DNA of 64,000 bases, from the NCBI GenBank assembly GCA_003989085.1, contig RXIV01000005.1:124001-188000 (forward strand). Reading direction: 5' to 3'. The notes under the pieces were generated by a model. The model was not told the DNA's origin. It ran no database searches and saw nothing but the letters and a program-made list of their open reading frames with translations. Position 1 is the stretch's first letter; the number at the start of each line of letters is the position of its first letter. A program made the translations under genes and the position numbers. The stretch comes from Candidatus Competibacteraceae bacterium. Lineage in GTDB: Bacteria > Pseudomonadota > Gammaproteobacteria > Competibacterales > Competibacteraceae. Positions 16,856 to 25,434 of the stretch are shown here, piece after piece.

Positions 16856-18208
16856 TCAGCACGGCTTTTCCGCTCCGGTGCGGGCGTAGAACCACCAGTT
16901 GATGGCAATGTTGAAGGCATAAAACAATGCTGCGCCGTAGAAAAAGGCATTGGGTGAACCAGTGGCAGCAAATGACCAGCCAATTAGCATTCCAAAGATG
17001 AAGGGGCCAAATGAAGCCATTGCCGCAGTCCAGCCGATCATACCGCCAGCCCGACGTGGCTCGAAAATCATTGGCATTTGCTTAAAAGTACTGGCATTGC
17101 CAACCCCGCTGAAAAAGAATACGCCCAGCATCAATCCGACGAATAATGGAAAGTCGCTCATTGAGGCAGGATGGGTATAAAAGGTTACGCCAACCGCACA
17201 AGCCAGCAGGCCAAGGCCAGACCAATGGGTGACAATCGCGCCGCCCAGCTTGTCCGAGATCGGGCCGGCCAGTACCCGGGCGGCGGCGCCAACCAATGGG
17301 CCGAGGAAGGCATAAGCCAATGGATCAGGGCCGCCCGGTAATACGGTGTACATCTGCTTGATCATCAGCGGGAAGGTGGCGGCAAAGCCGGAGAAGGAAC
17401 CGAAGGTCATGATGTACAGCGAAGTCATCCAAAAGCCGTGAAGATTGCTGAAATGAAAGATGTCCAGTTGCTCACGGAAATTGGCCCGCACCGGTACCGA
17501 CTTCAGCATGAGCCAGGCGACGATAGCAAAGACCACGATGAATGGCACATAAACCAGGGCGGCGTTTTGTAGCCAGATGGACTTGGTGACTGCCCCCGGC
17601 GCAGTAGGAACAAAAGTCAGCGGATCGCCAGCCAGCGTTCCAAACAGAGCAAAACCAATAATCCACGGCGTCACAAACTGCACGACGCTGACGCCGAAAT
17701 TGCCAATGCCTGCCTGAATCGCTAGCGCTGTACCTTGCAGCCGTTTTGGAAAAAACAGGCTGGTTGATGGCATGAATGAGGAGAAATTACCACCGCCCAG
17801 TCCAGCCAGAAACGACAGCGTGAGTAGAATCCAGTAAGGCGTCGTCGGATCTTGCACCGCATAAAACCAACCGAGCGCCGGAATCAGCAGCGATAGTGTG
17901 GAGAAAGCCACGACATGCCGAGTGCCATAAACCGGCACCAGAAAAGTATGGAGAGTGCGCAGAATGCCAGCTGCGAGACCTGGCATGGCTGCCAGCCAAA
18001 ACAGTTGGTTCGCCGACAGCTTGAAACCGACGTTCGGCAAGCGCACCACCAGCGCCGATACGACAAACCAGACAATGAAAGCCATGGTCAGATTCAGAGT
18101 GGTAATGGTTAAGGTACGCCACGCAATGGATTTGCCGGTTTTCTCCCAGAACTCCGGGTCTTCTGGAGTCCATGTGCTTAACCAGGTGCGGGGATTATGC
18201 TCAGTCAT
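16856..18208 (-). CDS. narK: Nitrate/nitrite transporter NarK (MFS)
   Basis: A 450-residue inner-membrane MFS protein with about 12 hydrophobic segments. The N-terminus (TWTPEDPEFWEKTGKSIAWR) is the soluble lead-in typical of NarK2-type nitrate/nitrite antiporters. GLGGGNFSSFMPSTSLFFPK and FFFSGVGNASTFKQMPMIF correspond to the two glycine-rich nitrate signature regions. It probably exchanges nitrate for nitrite. Its sequence resembles the second half of the fusion protein encoded next to it, suggesting duplication. It lies between that fusion gene and narG; a dispersed 5'-leader repeat sits about 47 bp before its start. Confidence 0.93.
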   Translation of the reverse strand: MTEHNPRTWLSTWTPEDPEFWEKTGKSIAWRTLTITTLNLTMAFIVWFVVSALVVRLPNVGFKLSANQLFWLAAMPGLAAGILRTLHTFLVPVYGTRHVVAFSTLSLLIPALGWFYAVQDPTTPYWILLTLSFLAGLGGGNFSSFMPSTSLFFPKRLQGTALAIQAGIGNFGVSVVQFVTPWIIGFALFGTLAGDPLTFVPTAPGAVTKSIWLQNAALVYVPFIVVFAIVAWLMLKSVPVRANFREQLDIFHFSNLHGFWMTSLYIMTFGSFSGFAATFPLMIKQMYTVLPGGPDPLAYAFLGPLVGAAARVLAGPISDKLGGAIVTHWSGLGLLACAVGVTFYTHPASMSDFPLFVGLMLGVFFFSGVGNASTFKQMPMIFEPRRAGGMIGWTAAMASFGPFIFGMLIGWSFAATGSPNAFFYGAALFYAFNIAINWWFYARTGAEKPC

Positions 18209-18254
18209 CAGGAATGCGCTCCAGTCGCTGAAATTCAGTTTTAGCCAAAAATAG

Positions 18255-18276
18255 CCACGGAAAATACGGAAAAATG
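18255..18276 (-). repeat. Dispersed 5'-leader repeat, copy 1 (short)
   Basis: On the minus strand this reads CATTTTTCCGTATTTTCCGTGG, a shortened version of the elements at 28454 and 61769. It lies between the narK1K2 fusion and narK, in the leader of narK. All three copies have the same orientation relative to the downstream gene. Confidence 0.5.
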
Positions 18277-18313
18277 TAAGGCAGCTGTCGGGTTTTTAAC
18301 CTTTAGCCTCGAC

Positions 18314-21004
18314 TCAGCAAGGCACTCCCGCTCCCTTGCGGGCATACCATTGCCAGGTAATCAACAGGCAGCTCAGATAAAACACGCTGAAGAAAATCAA
18401 TGCGCCTTGTGGGCTGCCGCTCAGATCGAAAGAGGCGCCGTAGGCAATCGGGATGAAGAACCCGCCAAACGCCGCGACTGCTGAACTGAAGCCGAGCGTT
18501 GCTGCGGCTTCGGTCACGCCGTCGCGCCGGGCCTGCGCCAGGGCGGCTTCGCCCTGACCAGCGGCTTGCTGTTCGCGCAGGCTGCGGAAAATGGTGGGGA
18601 TCATGCGGAAGGTGGAGCCGTTGCCCACGCCCGCCGCCAGAAACAGGATCAGGAACATCAGCACGAAGCCAACCACGCTGCCGTCGCTGGTCGCGCTAGG
18701 CAGAAACGGAATGGCTGCCACCGGGGCGGCGGCCATGATTGCAAAGCTCCAGAAGGTGATCCGCGCTCCGCCCCGCTGATCCGCCAGCCAGCCGCCAATC
18801 GGCCGCACCAGCGCCGCCAGCAACGGGCCGATAAAGGCGAATTTGAAAGCGTCCACCGTCGGGAACTCGGTGTTGACCAGCATCGGGAAACTGGCCGCCA
18901 GACCGATGAACGAGCCGAAAGTGCCGGTATACAGCCAGCTCATCAGCCACTGGTGCTTATGCCGGAAGATCGCCACTTGCTCGGCGAATCCGGCCTTGAC
19001 TGTGGCGATGTTATCCATTCCGAACCAAGCGGCGACGGCGGCGGCGACAATGAAGGGGACCCAGATAAACCCGGCGTTTTGTAGCCAGATGCGGGTGTCG
19101 GAGCCATCGCCCAGGGTTTGCGCTTCGCCGCCGAGAACCAGCAACGCCCCGCCATACACCGCAATCGGTGTGACCAACTGCGCCAGCCCGACCCCCAGAT
19201 TGCCAACCCCGGCGTTCAGCCCCAGCGCGGTGCCTTGCAGCCGTTGCGGGTAGAAGAAGCTGATGTTGGCCATGCTGGAGGAGAAGTTGCCGGCGCCCAG
19301 TCCGCACAACAGGGCAATGACCACGAACACTGGATAGTTGGTGCTAGGGTCTTGCACCGCGACCCCGATCCACAGGGTCGGCAACAGCAACAGTGCGGTG
19401 CTGAACACGGTCCAGTTACGCCCGCCGAAGATTGGCACCACGAAGGAATACAGTACTCGGAATAACGCCCCGGACAGCGCCGGCAGCGCCGCCAGCCAGA
19501 ACAACTGGTTCGGGGTGAACTGGAAGCCGACCAGCGGCAGCTTGACCACGATCACGCTCCACACCACCCACACGGCGAAGGCCAGCAGCAGCGCGGGCAT
19601 CGACAGCCACAGATTGCGGTTAGCGATGGCGCGGCCGGTCTGTTCCCAGAAGCCTTGATCGTCTGGCCGCCAGTCAATCAGCAAATGACGACGCGGGCGG
19701 GAATGCTCGATCAGTTCGGCCTGTTCCAGCTCGGCGCGGGCGGCGGCATGTTTACCGAGAATGACTTCGCGCTCATGGTTCTCGGCCACCCAGGTCCAGA
19801 TCATGGTGACCACCACCAGCAGGAACATCAGCATGAAACAACTGCTGCGAACCCCGACCGCATCGGCGGCAACGCCGAACATGATGGGCATGACGAAGCC
19901 GCCTAACCCGCCGATTAGGCCGACAATGCCGCCGACCACCCCCATTTGCCCTGGAAAATGATCGGCCAGACTGCGATAGACGCTGGCCTTGCCAAAGCCC
20001 TGCGCCATGCCAATCACGAACACCAGGGCCGTAAACAACACGATGCCTAGACCAAGATGGACCGCAATGTCGCCCTTGATGCCATGAATAACCAAGGTGG
20101 TCGGTGGATAGCTGAGCAGGAACAGGCAGATCAGGCTGACCCACAGCACCCACCAGGTCACGGTGTTACCGCCCCATTTGTCCGAGGCCCAGCCACCGAG
20201 GGCGCGGATCGCCCCGGATGGCAGATCGAAGAAGATGGTCAGAAAGGCTGCGGTCGCCAGTGGCAAGCCGTATTCACCGACATAGTATTTAGGCAACCAC
20301 AGCGCCAGCGCCACGAACCCGCCAAACATGAAGGCGTAGGCCAAGCCGAAGCGCCACACTCGCGCATCAAGCAAGGGAGTCAATTGCTGACCGAGACTGG
20401 GCCGGACCCGGTTCTCAGCCATGCCTTTTTCATGCAGCGGGTCGGGATAGGTGAAGAACCAGAACAGCGCCGTCATTACGAGCAGCGCCACCGCGTAGAC
20501 CTTGGGCACCACCTGCCAGGCTCCGAAGGCGCCAATGATCAGCGGGGCAATGAACTTGGTCAGCGAGGAACCGGCGTTGCCTGCGCCGAAAATCCCCATT
20601 GCGGTGCCTTGCCGTTCCTTGCTGAACCAGGCTGAGGTGTAGGCGATGCCGACTGCGAAGGAGCCACCTGCCAGGCCGATGAACAGGCCCAAGGTCAGGT
20701 AGTGCCAGTAGGCGGTGGCGTAGGACAGCAGCCAGGTGGGAATTGCCACCAGCAGCATTTGAATGAAAAACACGATCCGGCCGCCGTAACGGTCGGTCAG
20801 AATCCCCAGCGGCAGCCGCACCAGCGAGCCGGTCAGAATCGGGGTCGCCACCAGCAGGCCGAATTCGGTTTCGTTAAGATTCAGTTCCGCTTTGATTTTG
20901 ATGCCGATGACCGAGAACATGACCCAGACGGCGAAATTCACCGCGAAGGCCAGGGTGTTCATGGTCAGGACCGAGACTTGTTTTTGCTGGAACGTCATAG
21001 CCAT
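18314..21004 (-). CDS. Fused NarK1-NarK2 nitrate/nitrite transporter
   Basis: An 896-residue protein made of two complete MFS transporters. Residues 1 to about 430 are NarK1-like (nitrate/proton symporter type) with the signature GLAGGSFAVGIAYTSAWFSKE. Residues from about 450 are NarK2-like: RPDDQGFWEQTGRAIANRN mirrors the N-terminus of the neighbouring narK product, followed by GLGAGNFSSSMANISFFYPQ and AAGVGNGSTFRMIPTIF. Fused NarK proteins are known from Paracoccus and other denitrifiers, where NarK1 drives initial nitrate import and NarK2 the exchange with nitrite. It is the first gene of the minus-strand cluster leading into narK-narGHJI. Confidence 0.93.
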   Translation of the reverse strand: MAMTFQQKQVSVLTMNTLAFAVNFAVWVMFSVIGIKIKAELNLNETEFGLLVATPILTGSLVRLPLGILTDRYGGRIVFFIQMLLVAIPTWLLSYATAYWHYLTLGLFIGLAGGSFAVGIAYTSAWFSKERQGTAMGIFGAGNAGSSLTKFIAPLIIGAFGAWQVVPKVYAVALLVMTALFWFFTYPDPLHEKGMAENRVRPSLGQQLTPLLDARVWRFGLAYAFMFGGFVALALWLPKYYVGEYGLPLATAAFLTIFFDLPSGAIRALGGWASDKWGGNTVTWWVLWVSLICLFLLSYPPTTLVIHGIKGDIAVHLGLGIVLFTALVFVIGMAQGFGKASVYRSLADHFPGQMGVVGGIVGLIGGLGGFVMPIMFGVAADAVGVRSSCFMLMFLLVVVTMIWTWVAENHEREVILGKHAAARAELEQAELIEHSRPRRHLLIDWRPDDQGFWEQTGRAIANRNLWLSMPALLLAFAVWVVWSVIVVKLPLVGFQFTPNQLFWLAALPALSGALFRVLYSFVVPIFGGRNWTVFSTALLLLPTLWIGVAVQDPSTNYPVFVVIALLCGLGAGNFSSSMANISFFYPQRLQGTALGLNAGVGNLGVGLAQLVTPIAVYGGALLVLGGEAQTLGDGSDTRIWLQNAGFIWVPFIVAAAVAAWFGMDNIATVKAGFAEQVAIFRHKHQWLMSWLYTGTFGSFIGLAASFPMLVNTEFPTVDAFKFAFIGPLLAALVRPIGGWLADQRGGARITFWSFAIMAAAPVAAIPFLPSATSDGSVVGFVLMFLILFLAAGVGNGSTFRMIPTIFRSLREQQAAGQGEAALAQARRDGVTEAAATLGFSSAVAAFGGFFIPIAYGASFDLSGSPQGALIFFSVFYLSCLLITWQWYARKGAGVPC

Positions 21005-21118
21005 CGCCGCAATCCTCGCTTTTATGCTGCAAGTGCGATGCTACGTCCGGCCAGGCGGTGGAAAATAGACCCTTCATCGGGGTTTCTTCACTGAGAGCCG
21101 GCGGTTGCGCCGGATGGA

Positions 21119-21134
21119 TACCTCTTTGGTAGTA
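21119..21134. promoter_or_regulatory. NarL/NarP-like 7-2-7 site upstream of narK1K2
   Basis: TACCTCTTTGGTAGTA has one perfect TACYYMT heptamer and a second inverted heptamer matching 5 of 7 positions, in the 7-2-7 arrangement. It lies about 115 bp upstream of the narK1K2 start, a plausible place for nitrate control. No narXL genes are in the window, and a single site found by eye can be chance. Confidence 0.35.
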
Positions 21135-21596
21135 GTAGGATTAACTGATTCAAGATGCTGTTTTTAATTATTTAAATTAAAAAATTGCAACTAAGGTACA
21201 GACTAGATGACCCGTTTGGATCAGTCGGTAGAGGTAATCCGAAAAACCGGGTGGTATTTTGCTGCTCCCCGTGCCGTTGAACGAATACCGTTTCCCGATA
21301 GCTTTTGTCTTTTCCAGGTCAAAAGTCGCTGACTTTGCCATCCCCGCGAGAATGAGTATCCAGCTTTTCAGCGGCTGATTGGATTTCAGCATTCACAGGG
21401 ATGTTGTCGTGCGCCTGATCGAGGAGCTTGGATGCTTGAGACAGAGGCAATGCCAATAGGGTAGAAGTCTCCCGAAATGAGGAAGCTATTCTTTGACACA
21501 CGTCTGTATAAACTACTGTTGTTTTTTGGATAATCCTGAAATTCGAGTGATATTATGATAAAATGAGCTGATCGAAAATCCCGAAGAGACTTAACG
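21135..21596. other. Intergenic stretch upstream of narK1K2, no recognisable gene
   Basis: About 460 bp that is more AT-rich than its surroundings. Short open frames on the minus strand (for example 21177-21392 and 21319-21501) lack family features and good ribosome binding sites. Given the decayed insertion sequences that follow, this is probably mobile-element debris or promoter DNA. I see nothing further that can be named. Confidence 0.4.
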
Positions 21597-21985
21597 ATAA
21601 GTTGTCCAAATTGCTCTTCTAATGACATCGTCAAAAATGGTAGTTTTGGCAACGGAAAACCTAAATTTAAATGCAATTCTTGTGGCAGGAAATTTGTAGA
21701 AAATCCTAAAAAACAGCCGATTTCTGAGGCGACAAAATAATTCATCGATAAACCCTTGCTTGAAAAAATCCCTTTAGCAGGTATTGCCCGGGTCACTGGT
21801 GTATTGGAACGCTGGTTGCAGGGTTATGTGAATGATAAGTATTCAAAAATACCCCAAGAAGTGAACGTAAAAAACAGTAACCTCTTAATAGTCCAGCTAG
21901 ATAAACTGTGGTGTTTTCATTGGTGATCGGAGTCGACAAGGCGCCTAAAGGCTTTGGAATTCTTTACCACAGGTTTATCGTCATT
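21597..21985 (+). pseudogene. IS1-family transposase remnant
   Basis: One plus-strand frame from 21600 reads CPNCSSNDIVKNG, then CNSCGRKFVENPKKQPISE, then KIPLAGIARVTGVLERWLQG, the zinc-finger and helix-turn-helix N-terminus of IS1 transposases. It is interrupted by an in-frame TAA at 21738 and a TGA at 21924. A shifted frame continues with IGDRSRQGA, a stop, then [13 protein letters not shown], which is the later IS1 segment, so the region between has been deleted. The likely original ATG is now ATA at 21597. This is a dead element. Confidence 0.8.
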
Positions 21986-21988
21986 CGT

Positions 21989-22149
21989 TGCGATTGATCA
22001 GATCGCCGCCCATTGCGACTCGTGCTCGCCTCGGTGTTCAAACACCATCCGAACAGCCCGCTCCCGAATCTCGGGTGAAAACTTTGTTGGCTTTCTCATG
22101 GCTCCATCTTCTCAAGAGTAGGAGCCTCTGGGAAAGCCGGGGCGGTTCA
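21989..22149 (-). pseudogene. IS3-family left end with truncated OrfA
   Basis: On the minus strand the fragment begins TGAACCGCCCCGG, an IS3-type terminal sequence, at 22149. OrfA starts at ATG 22099 and gives [20 protein letters not shown] then [13 protein letters not shown], the start of an IS3-family OrfA helix-turn-helix protein, before a stop at 21998. Similarity (SIA) continues for three codons past that stop and then ends abruptly at the IS1 remnant. The element end is only 8 bp from the yceI stop codon. Confidence 0.8.
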
Positions 22150-22157
22150 CTATCGCG

Positions 22158-22742
22158 CTATTGCTTGATCGCCTCAACGGCGATGTCGAGGCGCACCTCG
22201 TCGCTCACATTTGGCGCGTACTTGCCGGCATTGAAGCCAGAACGCTTAATCATGGTGTAGGCGTTAGCGCCAATCGCATCCTTTTTCATAATCGGATTTG
22301 GCATGGCTTGGAACGAGGTTACGGTCAGCGTCACCGGCTTTGTTACCCCTTTTAAGGTTAGATTGCCCTTCACCGCAACTGGTTGGTCGCCCTTGAAGAC
22401 TACCTGAGTGGATTTGAATGTAGCGGTCGGGTATTGGGCCGTATCAAGAAAATCCTCGCCCTGGATGTGCTCGTCGAGAATCGAGCCAGTGTCCACCGAT
22501 TTAGTATCGATCACGACATCGACCGCACCGGTCTTTGCCTCCTTGTCCAAGGTGATTGTGCCGGTGGTCTTGTTGAAACGGCTCAGTTGCGTCGAAAAGC
22601 CAAAGTGGTTGTACGAGAACCGAGGGAAGGTATGGGCTTCATCCAGCACATAAGTTTCTGGCGCAGCCTGGGCGGGTGCGGTAGCGGCGGCTGTCACAGT
22701 GGCTAGCGCCAAGGCAGTTGAAAGTACAGTTAGTTTCTTCAT
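22158..22742 (-). CDS. YceI-family periplasmic protein
   Basis: A 194-residue secreted protein. Residues 1-27 form a signal peptide (MKKLTVLSTALALATVTAAA onward, likely cut after AQA). The mature part starts ETYVLDEAHTFPRFSYNHFG, the standard YceI opening, and contains LDKEAKTGAVDVVIDTKSVDT and FLDTAQYPTATFKST, typical strands of the lipocalin-like barrel that binds polyprenyl lipids such as ubiquinone-8. The ATG at 22742 follows GGAGAATTGCC. YceI often pairs with a cytochrome b561; none is visible here. A small open frame and a dioxygenase gene lie directly upstream on the same strand. Confidence 0.92.
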   Translation of the reverse strand: MKKLTVLSTALALATVTAAATAPAQAAPETYVLDEAHTFPRFSYNHFGFSTQLSRFNKTTGTITLDKEAKTGAVDVVIDTKSVDTGSILDEHIQGEDFLDTAQYPTATFKSTQVVFKGDQPVAVKGNLTLKGVTKPVTLTVTSFQAMPNPIMKKDAIGANAYTMIKRSGFNAGKYAPNVSDEVRLDIAVEAIKQ

Positions 22743-22930
22743 GGCAATTCTCCGGTGAGGGTAGGAAAAGTGATCCGCCCGCTTGGGCGGTGATACGGAA
22801 CGAAAGGAATGGCGATCATCAGCAGATACGGCGGCGCACGACCGGTATAGGCCGCAAACAGCAGCGCCTTCAGCAGTTGACTGGGCAGGAAGCGCAACGC
22901 TTTTGCGAGCGGGGTGTCGTGCGGCGTCAT
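22739..22930 (-). CDS. Possible small membrane protein between the dioxygenase gene and yceI
   Basis: A 63-codon frame whose ATG overlaps the dioxygenase stop as ATGA and whose end overlaps the yceI start by 4 bp. The product has one hydrophobic stretch (LLKALLFAAYTGRAPPYLLM) with a cluster of prolines afterwards. I recognise no family. The two tight overlaps suggest coupled translation, but the frame is short and could be chance. Confidence 0.3.
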   Translation of the reverse strand: MTPHDTPLAKALRFLPSQLLKALLFAAYTGRAPPYLLMIAIPFVPYHRPSGRITFPTLTGELP

Positions 22931-23736
22931 GCATAACCGCCGTCTCCCAGCAGAAAAGCGTAGGCATCCATAGCAAGCACATAATCATCGATGCCGGCAT
23001 GGAAGCGTTCGATCTGAGCCGGGTTCCCGCTAGCGCCGAGCGCTACAAACAACGGCAGTAGATGCTCATCGGTTGGATGAGCCCGGACCGCGCCCGGCGC
23101 TTGCTGGCGGTAATTCAGCAGGGCGGGCAAGTCGCGAGCCGCCAGGCGGGCGGCGATCCAGTCGCTAAATTCGCGCACGTAAGCCGGGGTCTGACCACCG
23201 TGGCGCCAAGCAATCTGAACATCGCCCAGGTTATGCGTCACGTTGCCGGATGCGATGATCAGGAACCCTTGGGTAGCCAGCGGCGCGAGCGCCTGACCCA
23301 GTCGCCAGGCGGTGACCGGACCGCCCCGACTTTGAATCGACAGGGGAATGACCGGCACATCGGCGTCGGGAAACATCAGCCGCAACGGAACCCATGCGCC
23401 ATGATCGAGACCACGCTGCGGATCCGTTTGGACGGGCAAGCCAGCGGCCTGAATCGCCGCGACGACTTCTTGGGCGGCCTCCCGGCAGCCGGTGGCGGGG
23501 TAATGCAGCGCGTAAAGCGCTTCAGAGAATCCCCAAAAATCATGGATCGTGTCTGGCCGGTCGGCGAATCCGACGGTTGGCGTCGCGGTATCCCAATGGG
23601 CGCTAACGATCACGATGGCCCGGGGGCGCGCCAAGGTGCGGGCAGCGGCGGTGAGCGCCGCACCAGCAGCGCCGGGGCGTAGTGCGAAGGTTGGCGCGCC
23701 GTGTGGAACAAACAGAATCGGTTGGGTTGAAAACAT
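22927..23736 (-). CDS. LigB/DODA-type extradiol dioxygenase family protein (YgiD-like)
   Basis: A 269-residue cytoplasmic protein. The N-terminus FVPHGAPTFALRPG and IVIVSAHWDT contain the histidines that bind the catalytic metal in the DODA/YgiD branch of class III extradiol dioxygenases. Further conserved pieces are CREAAQEV, LDHGAWVPLRLMFPDADVPV and IIASGNVTHNLGD. YgiD relatives open catechol rings such as that of DOPA; the natural substrate here is unknown. The ATG at 23736 follows GGAGAACCCGCA, and an upstream in-frame extension towards 23802 is not supported. It diverges from a LysR regulator that is its likely controller. Confidence 0.9.
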   Translation of the reverse strand: MFSTQPILFVPHGAPTFALRPGAAGAALTAAARTLARPRAIVIVSAHWDTATPTVGFADRPDTIHDFWGFSEALYALHYPATGCREAAQEVVAAIQAAGLPVQTDPQRGLDHGAWVPLRLMFPDADVPVIPLSIQSRGGPVTAWRLGQALAPLATQGFLIIASGNVTHNLGDVQIAWRHGGQTPAYVREFSDWIAARLAARDLPALLNYRQQAPGAVRAHPTDEHLLPLFVALGASGNPAQIERFHAGIDDYVLAMDAYAFLLGDGGYA

Positions 23737-23833
23737 TGCGGGTTCTCCAAAAACCAGATAGCCGCAGTTTAGTCTTCCCGATTGGTGCGAAATAGCTGAC
23801 AATCGGCAAATCTTTATTGCTAAAACAGCAACA

Positions 23834-24754
23834 ATGGATCGGTTAGAGGCGATGCAACTGTTTGTGCGGGTGGCGGAACGAGGCAGTTTTGCCGCTGCCG
23901 CCGCGCAACTTGGCGTGGCGCGTTCTGTAGTAACGCGCCAGATTGCAGCGCTGGAAACTCATCTCGGCGTCAAATTGATGGCCCGCAGCACCCGCCGGCT
24001 GACGCTGACCACCACCGGCGCGGCTTATTTGGAACAGTGCCGAGTGATTCTGAATCTGGTGGAAACGGCGGAAACTGATGTGGCGGAACACCACCTGACG
24101 CCACGTGGTCTGCTCCGCCTTGGTCTGCCCCTTGTCTTCGGCTTGAAGCGCCTGCTGCCTATATTGCTGGAGTTCGCGCAGCGTTACCCGGAGATTCGCC
24201 TGGACATGGATTACACCGACCGGCGGCTGAATCTAATCGAGGAAGGGTTCGATCTGTCCATCCGCATTACCGATCGTCTGGAACCGGGCGATATTGTGCG
24301 TAAGCTGGGAGTTTGTCGGTTGTTCACGGTGGCTTCCCCGGATTACCTCGCCCGGTATGGACGCCCTGCCCATCCCGGCGAGATCAAGCACCACGAATGC
24401 CTGGCCTACACCGGCGACGCCGGCGCCGTGACCTGGTGGTTCCAGGTGGAGGGGCGCTTGGAGCCAGTCGCAGTGCGCGGTCGGCTCAGCGCCAATAACG
24501 GCGAGGCGCTGATGGCGGCAGCGGTTTCCGGGATGGGGATCGCTCTGCAACCAGACTTTATCGTTGAGCCATTTCTGGCGGCGGGGACTGTCGAAACCCT
24601 GCTGGAACCGTTCGCTCCGCCAGCGCTGGGCGTTTATGCCGTGCTGCCCAGTAATCGCTCTCTGCCTTATCGAGTCCGGATTTTCATCGACTTCCTGGCT
24701 GCCCGGCTGCAAAAGCCGACTACGCCGCCCTTGACCGTGACTCGTTCCCGTTAG
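23834..24754 (+). CDS. LysR-family transcriptional regulator
   Basis: A 306-residue regulator. Residues 1-60 are the winged helix-turn-helix (MDRLEAMQLFVRVAERGSFA, then AAAAQLGVARSVVTRQIAALE), and the remainder is the periplasmic-binding-like effector domain of the LTTR family. It is transcribed divergently from the dioxygenase gene across 97 bp, the usual arrangement for a LysR protein and its target. The effector is unknown. The ATG is the only sensible start at the family N-terminus. Confidence 0.92.
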   Translation: MDRLEAMQLFVRVAERGSFAAAAAQLGVARSVVTRQIAALETHLGVKLMARSTRRLTLTTTGAAYLEQCRVILNLVETAETDVAEHHLTPRGLLRLGLPLVFGLKRLLPILLEFAQRYPEIRLDMDYTDRRLNLIEEGFDLSIRITDRLEPGDIVRKLGVCRLFTVASPDYLARYGRPAHPGEIKHHECLAYTGDAGAVTWWFQVEGRLEPVAVRGRLSANNGEALMAAAVSGMGIALQPDFIVEPFLAAGTVETLLEPFAPPALGVYAVLPSNRSLPYRVRIFIDFLAARLQKPTTPPLTVTRSR

Positions 24755-25434
24755 CACTGATCGCGGTATCTTATGACGGCGTCAGGGCAATCGCGCTATT
24801 GAGCGCAGCACAATAGTTTTCGGCGGCGGAGGCTGTTATGTGGAGGACCATTGTGGTGCTAGATGTTCAAGGCGATTTGACAAATAGCGCCAGATTCTCT
24901 CCAGAGTGATCGAGCCGCGCCCGATACGCATCTTCCCAAAAAATTATGAAATCCTGTAGGGTTTCAAGTGGCGCGTGCGCACCGCAAACACGATGTGTCT
25001 GATGAAGTATGAGGATTATACTGGAGCCACATATACCTGGACGCGAGAGCGTGTGGGATAGCGTGGCAGAAGACAATCGCCGTTTCCGCCGATGGGAAAA
25101 ATGCTTGAAATCCTGATTGACGAGCCGGACTGTGGGTGGCAGATAATCCACGCTAGCTACTGCGAAGCTCACTAGCTGGACATAAAGGGGATTTACCAAG
25201 ATCGGATGCGCAGGGTCTTCTGCCGGCTGGAATCCTGTCCACTTGAGCAGGTGCGGGCTGCACAATTCCGGTATCTGGTCGAAAACGGTTTTCTCCACCG
25301 CAAAAAGGTGGTGTGTCAGCACCGCACGATACGCCACCAAAAACATCGCTGCCTTCCTCGCCGCCGTCCACATCAGGTGTATCGCCTTTTGGGCTAACGC
25401 CTCGTGACTACCGTATTTTAAGGATCAATCTCCA
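24755..25434. other. 680-bp stretch without a recognisable gene
   Basis: The longest frame is 24867-25373 on the minus strand (168 codons, starting MWTAARKAAMFLVAYRAVLT). It has no recognised domain, no good ribosome binding site and overlapping short frames on the other strand (25206-25397), as expected for decayed or non-coding DNA. It contains WEDAYRAR, which also occurs near the NarG N-terminus, but the match is only about 20 bp. The right end should hold the promoter of the aminotransferase gene. Confidence 0.4.

Noticed and set aside
21141-21156. Possible FNR site upstream of narK1K2
   Set aside because: The reverse strand reads TTGAATCAGTTAAT, which matches only one half of TTGAT-N4-ATCAA and fails in the other half.
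24867-25373. 168-codon minus-strand frame containing WEDAYRAR, as in the NarG N-terminus, suggesting a narG fragment
   Set aside because: The DNA match is only about 20 bp and does not extend in either direction; no other NarG motif is present and no good start signal is visible.
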